Of a DNA stretch of 64,000 nucleotides, positions 62,801 to 64,000 are shown in pieces; the first letter of the stretch is position 1; every line of letters begins with the position of its first letter. This stretch comes from Streptomyces luteolus (lineage in GTDB: Bacteria > Actinomycetota > Actinomycetes > Streptomycetales > Streptomycetaceae). The DNA lies in NCBI RefSeq assembly GCF_029968015.1, contig NZ_JASCIS010000004.1:62001-126000 (forward strand). Reading direction: 5' to 3'. Below the pieces are notes generated by a model. The model was not told the DNA's origin and did not search any database. It saw nothing but the letters and a program-made list of their open reading frames with translations. Made by a program: the position numbers and the translations under genes.

Positions 62801-63819
62801 ACGGTGACGCCCTGCAGTCCTTCGGGGGCAGCGAGCAGGGAGGTGGTCGGCATCCTCGCGCCGTCGAGGACGAGGACGATGTGTGGCCGGTCGAGGATCG
62901 GCGGGGCTTCGCGGCTGAACCGCGGACGGCCTTCGAGCTGGTCGTAGAGGAGTTGCTCGACCTCTTCGACGTCATCGCCGAAGAGACGCTTGGTGCCCGC
63001 CCCGTCGAGCGATCCCTGCACCTGGGTGTGCGGAAGCCACTTCACCCACTCCCAGTCGGAGGCGGCCCCGGGCTCGGTCACCGCGGCGACAATCAGGTCT
63101 TCGGGCGAGTGCAGGGTGGCCAGTTGGGCGACGAGCGCTCTGGCAGTCGACTGGGCGCTCGCGCCGTCGCCGGAGATGGTCAGGTGGTAGAAGGCGCGCA
63201 TGGACAGCGCCACCGGCAGGCGCTCGACAGCGCCGTGCACGGCGAGGAACTGCTGCATTGCGCCCGCGCTGAGCGGCTCCAGCTCGTCGACGGGGGCGGT
63301 CTCGGGGGCGATCAGCGGGGTGGCCAGCTGCTGCGGGCCGACTCCGATGCGGGCCTGTCCGAAGTCGCTGTCGCCTACGCGGCGTTCCCAGGTCCGGGTG
63401 CCCTCGGCGACGACCGACCAGAGCTGGTCGGGGTCGGGGTGGACATAGAGCTGGACGTTGCGCTGGGCCCGCTCCGTCCTGCGCACCGCGCGCCGCAACT
63501 GGGCCAGGTACTTGAGATAGTCGCGGCGGCCGTCAGCCATCTCCCCCTGGTTGCCCCGGCGATACCGGACGAACTGCGCGATCACCATGGCCACGGTCGA
63601 GAGCAGCATCAGCACACCCATGATGCGCATGAACGGGTGCGCACCCGGCATGAAGAAGAACACCACCGACGAGCCCATGCCCAGCATCGGCAGGAGCTGC
63701 AGCAGGACGCCTTCCTGTTGCCCACGCGGCAGTTCGGGCGGGCTCTGCAGCACGACCTCGTGCGTCGGCACTTCCGGCAGCGCCGCGCGCGGCGGCCGCT
63801 TGACGACGATCTGGCTCAC
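59863..63819 (-). CDS. eccC: Type VII secretion ATPase EccC
   Basis: 1318 residues from GTG (MSQIVVKRPPRAALPEVP, the family N-terminus), with GGGGGG upstream. Two membrane helices are at about 37-57 and 62-83. Three FtsK/SpoIIIE-type ATPase domains follow with Walker A at 472-479 (GATGSGKS), 831-838 (GPQSGKST) and 1116-1123 (GESESGKT). VLVIDEFSEL is the Walker B of the first. It is the EccCa-EccCb fusion typical of Streptomyces. It recognises WXG100 substrates by C-terminal signals and drives secretion. Further ecc genes would lie upstream, beyond the window. Confidence 0.95.
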   Translation of the reverse strand: MSQIVVKRPPRAALPEVPTHEVVLQSPPELPRGQQEGVLLQLLPMLGMGSSVVFFFMPGAHPFMRIMGVLMLLSTVAMVIAQFVRYRRGNQGEMADGRRDYLKYLAQLRRAVRRTERAQRNVQLYVHPDPDQLWSVVAEGTRTWERRVGDSDFGQARIGVGPQQLATPLIAPETAPVDELEPLSAGAMQQFLAVHGAVERLPVALSMRAFYHLTISGDGASAQSTARALVAQLATLHSPEDLIVAAVTEPGAASDWEWVKWLPHTQVQGSLDGAGTKRLFGDDVEEVEQLLYDQLEGRPRFSREAPPILDRPHIVLVLDGARMPTTSLLAAPEGLQGVTVIEVIDGHLEEPPGGLNAVVHPGKLRLETQGDVVYEGEPDSLSLVEADVLARRLAPLRIGGDDDEPLLANLDFTDMLDLGDAATVDVTRTWRPRSIAERLRVPIGVGEDGEPIMLDLKEAAQDGMGPHGLCVGATGSGKSELLRTLVLGLAVTHTSETLNFVLADFKGGATFAGMTDLPHVSAVITNLADDLTLVDRMGDAIRGELQRRQELLRSAGNFASLHDYEKARAAGQALEPLASLVLVIDEFSELLTAKPDFIEMFIQIGRIGRSLGVHLLLASQRLEEGKLRGLDTYLSYRIGLRTFSAAESRAAIGVPDAYHLPSVPGSGYLKFGTEEMVRFKAAYVSGSYRSGGPAVAEGQALLERRSAIFTAAPVPATYAPHDPRTADARPAPAQGGALTETVLDVIVRRLEGQGPPAHEVWLPPLSRSATLAQLLPPLTTNPARGHTTTDPLVTGQLAVPLGLIDKPFEQRREVLWQNFSGAAGHMLIVGGPQSGKSTLLRTLISSFALTHSPHEVQFYGLDFGGGGMAALADLPHVGGIASRLDPERVRRTVAEVVGILNRREEFFRAHNIDSIATYRRKRAAGELPGEPWGDVFLLIDGWGAFKNDYELLEEVVGDLAGRGLGYGIHIVATASRHMEIRASIKDQLLGRLELRLGDTMDSEFNRKIAANVPVGMPGRGQTPEHLHFMTALPTIDQVETGEDLAEVTARFVQTVRGAWTGPAAPTVRLLPRKVPADHLPKGSESTDQGLAIGLDETNLAPVYVNFDTDPFFLVFGESESGKTALLRHLVHKISERYTPDEAKIVVGDYRRSLLEVVPPTHLLEYAPTASSLQTHMNALAQLMERRQPPDDVTPQQLRDRSWWTGAQLFVVVDDYELVSTQAGNPLSALVDHLPFARDTGIRFIIARSTAGASRSMYESFMQRIKELGAQGVVLSGDPNEGDILGNVRAKPMPQGRGHFVSRKRGAPLVQLGWTPDLR

Positions 63820-64000
63820 CGGAAGATCAATCCCCCCATGCGGATGGTCCGAACGGAAGGTCACCTCGTGTGCCGGCGCCCCCGTGACGACAGCCCCCTC
63901 CGCACGAGAGCGATCGTACGGGTAACCGCCACAGCCGTGCCGGGTAGGGTTGCGCGCACCGCGCGTAACCAAGCACCGCACGCGCCACGGTTGTTAGGGG

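Noticed and set aside
26630..64000. Right attachment site of element 2
   Set aside because: I looked for a second copy of the tRNA-Thr 3' half (around TTCGAATCCGACAGGGGGC) and found none; the right limit is left open.

Overview
The window is high-GC actinobacterial DNA and reads as a Streptomyces chromosome. The order phoU / phoR-phoP / lipoprotein / carD / ispD-ispF / F420 or FMN oxidoreductase / cysS / rlmB / doxX / nucleotidyltransferase / msiK is a conserved Streptomyces core arrangement. Start codons are often GTG, and coupled ATGA or GTGA junctions are common. Two accessory blocks interrupt this core.

Left core (1-3.2 kb): the decayed 3' part of a right-handed beta-helix protein gene, an MFS exporter and gpmA. 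Element 1 (3177-11858) sits in the 3' end of gpmA and is bounded by a 20-bp direct repeat. It carries a tyrosine integrase, a 0.73-kb non-coding repeat locus, an excisionase-like gene, a P4/D5-type helicase-primase gene, a DUF2742-like protein, an HNH nuclease and two XRE regulators in one tightly coupled leftward operon. A GntR regulator and a large XRE-TPR regulator point the other way. It has no transfer, capsid or lysis gene, so it is either a minimal AICE-like element or a phage satellite. Its non-coding DNA holds several families of repeats, including a ~115-bp module present twice with co-varying motifs.

Middle core (11.9-26.6 kb): phosphate control (phoU divergent from phoR-phoP, with two PHO-box pairs between them), stringent/RNAP regulation (carD), isoprenoid synthesis (ispD-ispF), cysteinyl-tRNA synthetase, 23S rRNA methylation and the shared sugar-ABC ATPase MsiK. 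A MITE-like inverted repeat lies directly after doxX. The core ends at a tRNA-Thr gene.

Element 2 starts in tRNA-Thr (about 26.6 kb) with a second tyrosine integrase. It contains an excisionase-like HTH protein, a catalytic-domain-less serine recombinase, ParB-like proteins, an unusual tRNA, a DNA-modification-like protein, a VRR-NUC nuclease, and a phage head module: small and large terminase, portal, scaffold, decoration protein and capsid. No tail or lysis genes follow. Two cargo blocks interrupt the head module. One is a type VII secretion polymorphic-toxin cassette between terminase and portal (two WXG100-like proteins, a toxin with an RNase A-like C-terminus, a putative immunity protein, an orphan toxin C-terminus and a CdiI-like immunity protein). 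The other is a lipoprotein plus an opposite-strand gene between portal and scaffold. A 15-bp repeat precedes the portal and scaffold genes, where phage transcription would have to restart.

The right end (50-64 kb) is a leftward block: eccC (type VII secretion motor), a broken mycosin gene, then hsdM-hsdS-hsdR and a soluble Ser/Thr kinase with TPR-like repeats. WXG100 substrates and toxin thus lie 16 kb from an intact EccC, with the mycosin of that locus inactivated. The right attachment site of element 2 was not found, so the element may extend beyond the window.
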